Of a DNA stretch of 64,000 bases, positions 24,080-35,939 are shown in pieces. Below the pieces are notes generated by a model that searched no databases, was not told where the DNA came from, and saw only the letters and a program-made list of their open reading frames with translations. The position numbers and the translations under genes were made by a program. Every line of letters starts with the position of its first letter. Position 1 is the first letter of the stretch. This stretch comes from Trissonchulus latispiculum (taxonomy: Eukaryota > Nematoda > Enoplea > Enoplida > Ironidae), in NCBI GenBank assembly GCA_030248195.1, contig JASAND010010815.1, forward strand, positions 1 to 64,000, read 5' to 3'.

Positions 24080-25215
24080 AGTTAAAATTTCACACTAATT
24101 CCATAAGCGGAACATATAAAGGAAATCCCCCGAGCAATGTTCGTCAAGTTCAAAAGCGTATTGCTGACGACTGAGACAACGTTAGAGATTAAGCCGCACA
24201 CCATTACAAAGCTGAGGACGTGAAAAAATGATATAAGCCATTTAACTGTATATTGTAACCAAGTTTTATTTGGCAAAATTTAGCTAAAATCGACGACAAT
24301 GGCCATTTGTGGTTAATTTTTGAAAATACAATTTAATAGCAATCAAATACAGCTACGTAGTTTATAGCATCCGAAAGAGCATGTGCTCTGATTTCCAACG
24401 ATGTACGGCTTAGCTTTAATGTTGTGTCAGTCGTCGGCATTATGCTGTTGAAGCTGATCAATTCGGTTCAGGGGGGATTTCCGCTATATGTTCCCCATAA
24501 GCATGCAGTTTCTATCTATATCATCAATCCACTGGCTTTACATTCCAATAATTGCGCAATGCACGATTTTCTAGCAACGAAAACATGCTGAAAATCAGGT
24601 ATCAGTGTGAGAGTCAATATACTGATAAATCAAATGTTTCAAAACGCCTCCATATTTTCACCAGGAACAACAGTAACATAAAACTAACGTGTCTGTAATT
24701 TAAAGGATTTTAGTGCTGGTACAATGTACCCGCCGAGATTTCGGCCTAATAATGTGCCGAGCATCTCGCAGGCCATGCCCATAGGAAAGGCTAAGCTTCC
24801 CACTCTTCCTATTATACTCTTGGATAAACTAACATGTCTGAAATTTAAAGGATTTTAGTTCTGATGAGCATTGCTAATTACCTAATTAACACCGAGCTAA
24901 ACACAATGACGGAGTCAATATTTGGTCCAGATCAAAGAGAATGCAAACAAATGTGAAGTTCATTGATGGATCGGATGGATCAACATTTGCTACAACTGGA
25001 TCAAATTTTTAAAGAAAACCGTGGATGCCCACATCAACGATACGATAAATGCTACTGCTAGAGGTGAAGAAAATGTAAGTGAAAACAATTCTGCATAATT
25101 TCAAAATTATTTCTTAAGTTAATTTGTTTAAAAGTTATCAGAAAAACAATTGAAGTTTTATCTAAAATCGCACCAGTAAGAGATTTAGCGATTACATTTA
25201 TAGATATGTCTAATA
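24080..25215. other. No gene seen
   Basis: Two copies of CTAACRTGTCTGAAATTTAAAGG-like text, about 145 bp apart near 24685 and 24830, suggest a small tandem duplication. Nothing else could be assigned. Confidence 0.35.
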
Positions 25216-25217
25216 TA

Positions 25218-25297
<80 letters not shown>
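25218..25297. repeat. (TA)n microsatellite
   Basis: About 80 bp of uninterrupted alternating TA next to the MULE-like element. The TYR/ILE frame read through it is an artefact. Confidence 0.95.
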
Positions 25298-25300
<3 letters not shown>

Positions 25301-25326
25301 CACATTTATATGTATTTGTACATATT

Positions 25327-26419
25327 GGTGATACATTAGGCGCACACCTTACAAATTTTCGCAGTTGGCAGAAATACTCAACTCCGGTAGGCGCACACCT
25401 TACAAAACTGAAGGTTTACTGTATAACGCACTACTCCGGGAGGCGCACACCTTACAAATAGTGATTTCTTGTCGTCGGTAATGTACGTGCTAAACACTTG
25501 TATACGTACTTCTGCATTAACAATTTGTAGTCATTAGGTATCATTTAAATTATATATAATTAATGATAAAGTAAATATACATCAAATTAATGCAGAAATA
25601 TTTGTGTCATTCTAGAATTAAAATTTATGCCTTTCAAAATTTTTAATTAATTAATTTTTGAAGACTGAAAATTTAACTTGGCATCAAATAAATTCACTTG
25701 AAACTTATATACTTAGAAATGTTTTAAATTAAAATTAGCCTAAATTAAAATTCTAATCCCACAGCGAAATCTCAGCTTTGAGTTGAAATTAATCAATAAC
25801 TTTTTGACTTTCTCGATTTTCATCAAAAGCTGTGATTATCGGACAAAGCTGAAACTTTTTCTGATGGTTAACATATTCTCAATTTAAATACATGAACATA
25901 TTTTAAAAAATTTGCTAAGACATAAGTTTATGCGGATAAGTCTTACGGTTATTGAGTAATTTCATCTCAAAGTTGAGCTGTCACTGTGGAATTGGAATTT
26001 TAATTTAGGGTAATTTTAATTTTAAAATATTTCAATTAAGTTTCAAATGATTTTATATTGGTACCAAGTTAAATTTTCAATCTTCAAAAATGTATTAAAA
26101 ATTTGAAAGACATAAATTCTAATTCCAGAATGACACAATTTAATATTTCGGCATTAATTTGATGCATATATATATATACTTTATTATTAGTTATATATAT
26201 ATAATTTAAATAATATTGACCTAATGACTACCAATTGTTAATGTAGAAGTATATAAGTACATAAACGACAACAAGAAATCACAATTTGTAAGGTGTGCGC
26301 CTCCCGGAGTAGAGCGTTTTACAGTAAACCCTCAGTTTTGTAAGGTGTGCGCCTACCGGAGTAGAACATTTCTGTCAACAGCTAAAAATTGTAAGGTGTG
26401 CGCCTAACAGAGTATCACC
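25327..26419. mobile_element. MULE-like foldback element, 1.09 kb, copy 1
   Basis: Terminal inverted repeats start GGTGATAC and contain three spaced copies per arm of GGCGCACACCTTACAAA. GTACATATT is directly repeated at 25318-25326 and 26420-26428. Duplicated segment A keeps a single GTACATATT at 1704-1712, an independent view of the empty site. A 9-bp duplication with long, internally repetitive terminal repeats fits Mutator-like elements. No transposase is present. Confidence 0.75.
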
Positions 26420-26810
26420 GTACATATTTATCTTATTGTAGGAATCAGGCAAGATTTGCATGATCCGCTACGTCACTCCGAACGTCAACATCTTCTCGCT
26501 ATGTTATCATTTGATTTGTACGTCATACGTGAAAAAACTACATGAGACATCCACCTTACCTGCCCTATCGGAATGCTGCATATGTTTCTATATGGAGAAC
26601 ACTTTGGAAGACGAAGTCCCCATCGTCAGATCAAGCAACAGAGCTATTGTAATTCAAATTTAATCGTCGATGTAACGATGGTGAAGAATACTGCGAGTGC
26701 GTCCAAATCTTGATCCATTCTGTGTGAACGATGCCAACTATTCCACGACTACACTTGCACTTTTTTATATTTACAGTTGAATTGTTTTTATGATGATGAT
26801 TATGATCATA
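26420..26810. repeat. Interspersed segment, copy B, first part
   Basis: It matches 1704-2125 closely, including the frame MIRYVTPNVNIFSLCYHLIC at 26460. It stops within an ATGATGATG run where the ~5.3-kb hAT element begins. It resumes at 32084. Confidence 0.75.
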
Positions 26811-27343
26811 CTTGGGCAATGAATGAAGGTCTGGCCTGTACAGCTATGGAAAAATTCTGCGCGGGGGTCTTCGAGCTTCTGGGGGGTCTAACAGCTATTT
26901 CTACTACCTGCTGCAAAAGTCCAAAGTTAGGGTCATTTGAATTGAGATTTGATGAAAGCTCCGCCAGGTTCATTTTCTTCGTTTGAACAAATATTTGATT
27001 GAGCTGACCACAAAAAACCTTTTAGGCGCACTTATTTACTTTGTCCTGGCTTTCTCTTTTGTTAATTTGACTTAGCTCGGGTCGGGTCGTGTCGTGTTAC
27101 ATGTCCAGCTTTCACCAGAAAAGCTCTTGGCATTCTGGAATTTCCAGTTATCAGTTTTCAAACTTCCATTTCCAGAATTTGCAGTTGTCGACGGCATGCA
27201 TCTTTCGACTTTCATATATTAGTTTTTTATTTGTAAATCTGATTTCATTCATACGCAGAAACAATCAGTCAACTAGTAGAATTACTGTAAGGCTTCACGC
27301 TAATAGTAAGCAGGCTGCTGCGACTACGGATCAGCGAGTGTGA

Positions 27344-28072
27344 TTGGAGAAGATTGTATGGTCTCTAGAAGTCATTCATGGATTATTCACAGATATTTGT
27401 CGATTCAAAAGCGACAGTTCCACCAAATTTATTCAAGGAATCAAAACTGTTGGCCCGTCATTACGTAATTATTATATTGCTTTTATGTCTATGAACGACG
27501 GTCCTTTTAAAAATATTGCCCAAATACTTAACTTGGAAGATTATTATTTTACTTTTGACAACGATGACTATCATTTCTCATCATGAGACACTGTACCAAC
27601 ACAACAGCAACAAATTTGCGGAATTTGTTATGACTGTACAATCAACGCTAGACTAGCTATTAGTTTGCTGCAGTCAAATGATTCATTCGAAGAAACGATG
27701 TCCAACCTATATTGGTACAATTCCTTTAGTGGTACAAATGAAGACATAAACAAGCGTTTCCAGATAATTGAATCTTATACGCTTGATTTTATTTATTTGT
27801 CCAGAACAACCAGTTTATGCTACATCAGATGCAGCATTTGTTTACACAATTTGACTTCTTGGCATGATACGATGAACTCTGGTGGCAATGGTGAATGCTC
27901 CACGTCACTAGAATTTTATGACCATCCAACAAACATTCTTCCACTAACAAATGTGTGCGATGCATTTCTGGCACCTTTGGATAAATCCGCGGTGTCTGCA
28001 ATTGAAGAGCGTGTCAACATGTCTTTGTTCGGATTTTACATTAACTGGAAGCCTCAATTAATGCAATTATAA
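27344..28072 (+). pseudogene. Decayed coding sequence, 5' part of the hAT element
   Basis: Two consecutive frames (27344-27586 and 27665-28072) have convincing protein composition. Examples are GLFTDICRFKSDSSTKFIQG, VGPSLRNYYIAFMSM and SLFGFYINWKPQLMQL. A coding-like trail continues to about 28410 in other frames. I recognise no domain. Position inside the hAT element suggests the N-terminal or middle part of its transposase, or an accessory ORF. Frameshifts and stops separate the blocks. Confidence 0.35.
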
Positions 28073-28435
28073 CATTTTCAAATTGTGAACGAAATCAGCG
28101 ACAGCAACTAGTTGTTTATATGTTAAATAACCTTTGCCGGCTAAAACGCAGAGCACAATCGTCACATTATATGTGTTCCATATCCTATAACTGGACATTT
28201 GCAAAAGCCATTGCATAGGTATGAAATTCTGGAATTGGCATCAACAGTTTTAAACAACAACGAAACTCGTGTATTTCAGCGTTTTCTAGAAGATTATTAC
28301 TAGAAGATTCTTTACACCATCCTCCATCCTCAGCAAATTCTGATGACTTAAGCGGATGGGTCATAGGTGCAGGAATTGCGGCAAGAATTGCAGGAGCAGT
28401 TGCCTTTTTAAGGGACTAGGTGGTTTTTTAATTCT

Positions 28436-28788
28436 TTGTTTGGAGGTGGCAGTTGTAGGTCATCTTCTAGCTCCAACAACTTACAAGAAAACATTGAGGA
28501 GCAAATAACTGACGATGACAGCGCAACAGAAGACGAACATGATGATGACAACTCCAATGACATTTCGTCAAATGAAGAAAACTACGAAAGTACGCAAGAA
28601 AACAGTTTCGAATATTCAGCACCAACTTCAGCCATTGAACCGAGAGCACAAGCATTTCTGCCCCTACGACTGTGGAATATTCTACAGAAACACCAACTAC
28701 ATCTACCTATTACAGTAAATGTAATTTAGTAATCAATGAAATTAACTTTGAAAATCCTGGACTATTGAACTTTGAAGAATTCACAGAA
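28436..28788 (+). pseudogene. Acidic low-complexity coding relic leading to the nested insertion
   Basis: A frame rich in Asp, Glu, Asn and Ser (EEQITDDDSATEDEHDDDNS) is followed in another frame by INFENPGLLNFEEFTELRV. This is exactly where the 2.0-kb hAT element is inserted. The second part continues after that element at about 30834. It is most simply explained as transposase coding sequence split by the insertion. Confidence 0.4.
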
Positions 28789-28796
28789 CTAAGGGT

Positions 28797-30825
28797 TAGA
28801 AATGAGCACGGGCCGGATTTTTTCGGCCCGGCCCGGCCCGCTCCAAAATCTTGCTCGGCCCGGCCCGGCCCGGCCCGGCCCGCTGTCAAAACTTTTCGGC
28901 CCGGCCCGGCCCGCAAACTAACAAAATTCGGCCCGGCCCGGCCCGCCAAAGGAAAATTTCGAAAATCCAACCAACAATATTATTTCAAAGGCTTTAGTGA
29001 ATGCTGGAAACGCTAAATTATGCTACGAAATCTTAAATTTTGCTGTAAAACAACCTGAATGAGTAATGCTAATTTTAGTGATTTGACAACATTTCTTAGA
29101 GTCGAACCGGCCCATTTCGGCCCGCTCCGGCCCGCTGTTGAAAAATTTCTCGGCCCGGCCCGGCCCGCTAACCAATGGATGTCGGCCCGGGCGTTCTAAA
29201 ATGTGTAGCGTAAATACGCAAGCAATTAGAAAGTGTGTACTTGGAATACGCATACTTTCAAGTGTTTCACTATATGCTATATATTATTGGCTCATATAAA
29301 TACGTTATATACCCATTCTGTTTGGTATTATTTGCTGCATATAACTACGTTATGCGTATAAATACGTTATGAACCTTCTAGTGGAAAAATACAGAAATAT
29401 AACCGAACGGCAGTGTCAATTGGCAAAGCGAGGTTAGTGTAATGGCAATGACGCTAATTTAAAAATTCTTATTTTGGTTAAATACTATATGAATGCAATC
29501 AAACACATTTAAAAATAAGAAATCAACGAAAAAGTTAATAAATCCAAAATTTTTCTTAGTTTAAATTTCTGTGTTTTCATGGGAAACCAACGTTACTCCA
29601 GAACTATTCTATTTCTGATTGAAATGAAACTGTAACTGAAACTGTACTTAGGGGTTGTCTGTCTACCCCACCACACCCGAACCTGAAGTTCATTTTTCAA
29701 GTCAGCTCTTGGTTAGCTCAGAATTAACTAAAAAGGTCCTAAGTTTTAGGTGTAATCTGTAAGGTAATAATAAAGTTAAAAACGCACATCATAGTCTTAT
29801 AGTCTGCGGTGGTCGTCGAAACCAGATATGCAAAACCTTCAGCAGATTTTATTTTTTAAGATTTAAACTTTTTAAAAATTCAAAAAATCCAAAATTTTTC
29901 ACCAATCAATCCAAATGTTTTGGAATGCAATCATTCAGAATTTGGGCTAATTTGTCAAACTTTGAGAAATGTAATTTTGATAAAGATACAAAGCTATAGT
30001 TTACTTAAAAATTTGGGACAGGGGCGACATTGTTTACATAATTTAGTTGTTTTTGTTAGCTGAAGATATACAAATATTCGAACATGTGTAAATCTTTTAT
30101 TATTGTTAAAATGATTCGGAAGTATATAATATCTTGTTCTATATGTTAATTTTATTCGCTTACACTATCAGTCTCAATATAAGACCGAATTGTCAGTTTA
30201 GGCTGATATAGCTTTTTTACATTTAGCCCAAATTTTAAATGAATGCATTCTAAAACATTTGGATTGATTGGTGAAAATTTTTGAATTTTTTGAATTTTTA
30301 ACAAACTTAAGACGTTAAGTTTTCCGAGGAAAGAAAAATTTGCTGAAAGCTGAAAGTATAGCATGTGGTTTTTGACAACCGCAGACGACTATACTAATAA
30401 TACTAATACAGATTTTAAAGTTTCGCTACCTTTTGTAATGTTGCTTTCTTTTTTAAGATGTGTTCCAATGCATTCATATGGGATTGATTTAACCAAAATA
30501 AATATTTTTCAAAAAAAGCACCATTATGCTAAGAACCCTTTGCCAATTAGCACTGCCGTGCCGCTACTTTTTTAAATTTCTCGACTAGAAGGTTCATAAC
30601 GTATTTATATGCAGCATATAATACCAAACACAATGGGTATATAATGCATTTATATGAGCCAACAATAGCATATAATGAAACACTAGAAAGTATGCTGCGT
30701 ATTCCAAGTACACACTTTCTAATCGCTTGCGTATTTACGCTACACACTTTAGAATGCGTATTCCAGTTACACAGACTAGAAATATGCGGCCGGGCCGGGC
30801 CGACGGGCCGAAATGCTCATCTCTA
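28797..30825. mobile_element. Nested foldback hAT-type element, 2.03 kb
   Basis: Terminal repeats are TAGAAATGAGCA and the complement of TGCTCATCTCTA. The 8-bp target duplication CTAAGGGT is perfect at 28789-28796 and 30826-30833. Both ends carry arrays of CGGCCCGGCCCG. The two halves are inverted copies of each other in successive blocks: 29215-29420 with 30560-30735, about 29790-29815 with 30365-30385, and 29880-29960 with 30230-30300. The whole element could fold on itself. The frames across the GC arrays are artefacts and no transposase is encoded. It interrupts the relic transposase of the host hAT element. Confidence 0.85.
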
Positions 30826-30838
30826 CTAAGGGTTACTT

Positions 30839-31488
30839 GTGAATAGCCAATGCTTAAAGAACAATGAATGGTCCGAATGTACTTTTGACGACTTAGACAG
30901 CAAAGAAATAAAATTTAAAAGCATAGCATTAGCGGTTAATACAGAAGGACGTGAAAGAACTGGCACCCAATATCCAAGAGTCGGCGAAATAAGAAGAAAT
31001 CTGATTGTGTCCATAAATAATGAAATTGCGTGGTATTTTCCAGATTCAGATTTGGAACTGTTCGACATACTGGACCCATCGAAGTTTCCAGATTCGTCCC
31101 AAGAAGATCAGATATTTACGTTTGCGCCAAATTCAGCGTTTTGCAGCATACTTAGTCTATGATCCGCTAGCCATTAGAGAAGAATTTGGAGGTCTACTTG
31201 CTGACTTAATTACAATCCAAACGACGACTTTTGCATTTTGCAACAAGAGGATCCCTCTTTATTTTGCGGTAACTTTATGGAAAGCAAATCTATTGGCTGG
31301 GGTGCCAATATCAGAAATTTAATTCAGCAAGTATTAGTATTGCCAATTGGAAGTGCCGATGCTGAAAGAGGATTTTAAATTTTCTCCTATACGAAATACG
31401 ACAGACGCAGCAGATTGAACATAGGTGACAGTATATTATTCATTCTTAGTAACGGTCCTCCTGTATCAAATTTTAATAAAACACCTTA
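30839..31488 (+). pseudogene. hAT transposase C-terminal relic
   Basis: The block includes AWYFPDSDLELFDILDP, the usual segment before the dimerisation region. After frame changes it reads EDPSLFCGNFMESKSIGWG, then VLVLPIGSADAERGF. A TAA stop and YDRRSRLNIGDSILFILSNG follow. The A-D-A-E-R-x-F and R-R-S-R-L pattern is the hAT C-terminal dimerisation domain of the ZMYM/ZNF862-related lineage found in animals. One stop (31376-31378) and at least one frameshift (near 31240) make it non-functional. Confidence 0.75.
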
Positions 31489-31689
31489 ATGTTTGCACTG
31501 GCAGGAAAGTCATATACATACAGATGAACCCATCCAAAGAGGGAAAAGAAAAAGACTGAAATTACATTGAAAAGAACTTTTTTTAACTGTAAGCAAGCAG
31601 TGAAACGCCACCTTCTTCAAGTAAATGTCTGATTGGAAGTTCAATTTTTTGTTTGTTAGGTGAGTGCTGCGCAGGAGTCCAGAAGTTAT

Positions 31690-32040
31690 ATAGAAGCTCA
31701 AGCGCCGCCCAATGCTTCGCGGGGGTAAAAATACCAAGCTGCCGAGTGTTTTATAAATACCGAGGGTTGAAATTTTGTAGTAAACCATACCGTTTTCCCG
31801 GCTCCCGAGCAGCACGAGCTGCGCGAGGATAACATTTTGCAGTTCTGGCGCGCTGGGTTAAATTTGTGCAGCTCTAACGCAGCGATTTGCGCTGTCATAT
31901 TTTGCGTAACCCTTCGGGGTCATATTTTTGCGCAGCCCTTCGTGCTGCGCGGGGGCTAAATTTTCGCTGCTTTGGCGCAGCGTTTCTCTCAGCTCTTGCG
32001 TATCAAACATTTTGCTGCGCACTGGGCGGGGGCCTGGGAT
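31690..32040. repeat. GCGCAGC subterminal iterons of the hAT element
   Basis: GCGCAGC, CTGCGCG, GCGCTGC or close variants occur about ten times, separated by AT-rich spacers such as ATATTTTTG and TAAATTTT. This matches the motif array at 18.65-18.80 kb. It is a plausible transposase-binding region. Confidence 0.5.
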
Positions 32041-32083
32041 TTTGGTCTATACATGTATAGGCCCAGTATAGGCATTGCCCATG

Positions 32084-33325
<1,242 letters not shown>

Positions 33326-33429
33326 GGCAACGAATCACAAATTAGTAGTATAAAATGAAGGGTTCTGACTGTACCAAAATTCGATAAACACCGTCGACAA
33401 AATCTCATATTAGTACTGAAAAATAGAGG

Positions 33430-34290
33430 GTTCTAGACCCAAATGCGGCTTGATGACCATAGCTGGGGCCCCCAGGTTAAATCTAAGACTTAATGACTTT
33501 ATTTCACTCCCTGCTGTGAAACTTGAAGTCAAATTAAAAATCAAATGATGGTCAACTCCAATACACTAGTTTAAAGAACGAATAAAGGGGCCCCAATGAT
33601 TTATTTCACTCCCTGCTGTGCGGTTCCAACTTGAAGTCAAATTGAAAAATCAAATGATGGTCAGCTCCAATACACTAGTTTAAAGAACGAATAAAGGGGC
33701 CCCCAACAGTGAATTCTCAAAGAAAAGAAATTGTAATGCATGGAAATACAGTTGGCTCTTTATATAAAACGAAAAGCTTAAAACGACACATTAAAGTAAA
33801 CGTAAATTAATTAAACATTATTTTTATCTCTAAAGTTTTCAGTGTAATCTACCAAGGTGTCAATTCTAATTCCAAATTTGAAATTTCACAACTTTACATT
33901 ACTTTTTAAGTTATTACTTATTACTTACAGTTTACTTTTAAACGTATCATATCAATTGTGAATAACAAATGATTTTAACAAACCGTTGAATAGAGGTCCA
34001 AGCAAATCATTTCAATTAGTTTACATAAATTAATGCTTTCAAGTTTCTCCAGTTAAAGTTTTTTAACAAAAAGCCAGTTGTATTTGCAACATTAAAATCC
34101 GTTTCTTTAAATTCATAGCTTTGGGGCCCCTCTATTTTTACTAAAGCTGTATATTAGAGTTGACATCATAAATCGACCTTTAGAATTAAATTTCAAATTG
34201 GAAACTGCAGAGCTGGGTGCGCAATAAAGTCATTAAGACTAAGATTTAATCAGGGAGCCCCAGCTATGATCATCAAGCCCCAAATGCTGT
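33430..34290. mobile_element. Inverted-repeat element with internal ~107-bp tandem duplication
   Basis: GGCTTGATGACCATAGCTGG near 33441 is matched inversely by CCAGCTATGATCATCAAGCC near 34259. The match continues through the TTAATGACTTTAT block. Inside, 33495-33597 and 33598-33710 are tandem copies, each ending in GAACGAATAAAGGGGCCCC. No coding sequence was seen. Confidence 0.65.
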
Positions 34291-34329
34291 GTCAACTCGG
34301 TTTCGTAGCTCTGCTCCCACCTAGTCAAG

Positions 34330-34440
34330 AACATTTACAAGATGGGTTTTACAGTTTCGTTCGCCAGCCGCCGGCCAACGGCCAGACACTCAGCCGGGCC
34401 GGCCGCCGGCTTCCCGGCCGTTATAAAACACTACCCCGTA
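34330..34440. other. GC-rich GCCGGCC cluster
   Basis: Repeated GCCGCCGGCC and GGCCGGCCG palindromes sit in otherwise AT-rich DNA. They resemble the GC-rich subtermini of the hAT-type elements in this window but have no closed boundaries. Confidence 0.35.
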
Positions 34441-34469
34441 GGATATCACTGTAGATTTCTAGTTCACAG

Positions 34470-34790
34470 CAAGCTTCATGTTTAGTCCTCAAATTTCTGC
34501 AGAGTGCAGACAGGTCCACATCATATCCAAGGTGCTGGGATACAACAACATTTCGAGTTGTTTGATGCTCAACAGTTAATTAAATTTTTTGGGATTTCTT
34601 GTCCTGCGTGTAGTCCACCTCCACGGTTTTAGCTCCCATGCACATAAGTTTGCAAGTTAAAGTACTCCACGTATTGATCAAAGTACATAGCAGTCTGTTG
34701 TTCTCCAGAAGCTCTGGAATTATCACTTTTTAGGATAAAACAGGCTGGTCTCTCAATCTCCATCACATCTGGTAGCTTATAACAAGGAAA
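34470..34790 (-). pseudogene. Unidentified coding-like relic
   Basis: On the minus strand, frames read PDVMEIERPACFILKSDN, AMYFDQYVEYFNLQTYV and, after a frame change, NVVVSQHLGYDVDLSALCRN. The composition is protein-like and stops are few. There is a faint PAZ-like look (YF-YVEYFNLQ then EVDYT) that I could not confirm, so no function is assigned. Confidence 0.3.
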
Positions 34791-35216
34791 AACTTACATA
34801 CAAATCGCTTAGTCAAAATATACATATTCAAACTTTCCGATATTTCCAAAGTATTCATATTGAATGGTCATAAAATGGGGTTATATTGTGATCAATAGAG
34901 ATGAAATTATCAAATTCAACTAATACTGTGACTTCCATGTTATATGATGACTCTTATAGTTACGTTGACAGTTTTTCACAAGTCATTTAAAGTGAATATT
35001 TCATTTTAGATACTCTGTGCTTAAGGCAATTCCAATGCTCCATGGGATTCCCTGTTGTTGGCCTAAGTCCGCGTCGGCGTTCAATCCACTCTGTCTACAG
35101 TGTCATGTAGTCTCCCGTTCGTGTCAGTGTTCACAGTTTCCAGTGTAGACCACAATGTCATGACAGTTGCGATGAATGGAACTGCTGTATGTACTAATTT
35201 CAGCGAGGTGGAAGAG

Positions 35217-35939
35217 TTAAGGGGGTTCCATTTTTGGCCGATTTTTCGACCATCTTGCCGTTTGCTCATATTCACATATTTTGTTGTCCAATTGGTATAT
35301 TTTAACGAGTTTTTGAAACTAAAGTCGAAGCTCTTACGGTTGGAAAGTAATTTCACATCAAAGTTGATGTCAGTATGTCTTAAACATAGGAAACGTTGGA
35401 AAAAGAAAGGAAAAAGTGGTATCTTTTTCCGTGCGCCAGAAAAAGTTCGCCACAGGCAAAACGGAACAGTTCAACGTCCAGCTTATACGATCAAGAAAGG
35501 CGATTTGTAGACCTTTAAAATGTTTTGATTAATTTTTGAGGTTTGAGAACAGCCAAATTTAACTGTTTTGCAACGTTGAAAGTGGGGGTCAGCAAATCTG
35601 ATGAAATATTGTGCAAGCACACGTAATTAAAAATTCTACTTCCTACAAATCACCTCTTATGACAAGACATTTCTAACGATACCAATTGATCCTGGTCAGC
35701 TCTGCCCGATTTCGAGTTTTCTCTGGCGCAGTATTCTGAACTTTTAGCAAAATTTCGGAAATTCTTGTTTTATGGCATATAAACATAAGGCGGTGGCAAC
35801 ACAGACCCATAACATGTTAGACATTTATTTGCGTACCACTATTTATGACTTTAGGTCAAGTTTTGATACAAATGGCGCAGGCGCAAATGAGCAAAATCAG
35901 AGACCACAAAATTTTTCATTGTGGACCTCGCCCCCTTAA
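35217..35939. mobile_element. Possible TTAA-bounded element F
   Basis: TTAAGGGGG at 35217 and CCCCCTTAA ending at 35939 are the same terminal motif in opposite orientation. Beyond this 9-bp match the inverted repeat is weak, so the call is tentative. Its right TTAA is also the left TTAA of the next element. Confidence 0.4.

Larger units (their letters stand above)
26811..32083. mobile_element. hAT superfamily element, ~5.3 kb with a nested insertion
   Basis: The ends are CTTGGGCAATG at the left and GGCATTGCCCATG at the right. They interrupt the repeated segment exactly where copy A is continuous. The right subterminal 400 bp is crowded with GCGCAGC and GCGGGGG motifs. A hAT dimerisation-domain relic lies at 30.84-31.49 kb. 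Removing the nested 28797-30825 element leaves about 3.2 kb, a normal size for an autonomous hAT. The 8-bp duplication could not be resolved because the target is an ATGATG repeat. Confidence 0.65.

Noticed and set aside
25327..26419. Regularly spaced GGCGCACACCTTACAAA looked CRISPR-like
   Set aside because: Only three copies per arm in inverted arrangement, eukaryotic context, no cas genes, and the same structure recurs as a transposon.
27089..27343. 84-codon frame at the start of the hAT element
   Set aside because: Composition is not protein-like (Phe/Ser/Ile-rich with T-rich codons) and no motif is present; more likely subterminal non-coding DNA.
28672..29253. Ala/Gly/Pro/Arg-rich frames (GPARPAPKSC type) on both strands
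   Set aside because: They cross the CGGCCCGG arrays and the boundary of the nested hAT element, and are artefacts of GC-rich repeats.
34470..34790. Possible PAZ-domain fragment
   Set aside because: Only a few residues fit and no flanking MID, PIWI or RNase III motif could be read; kept as unidentified coding-like sequence.
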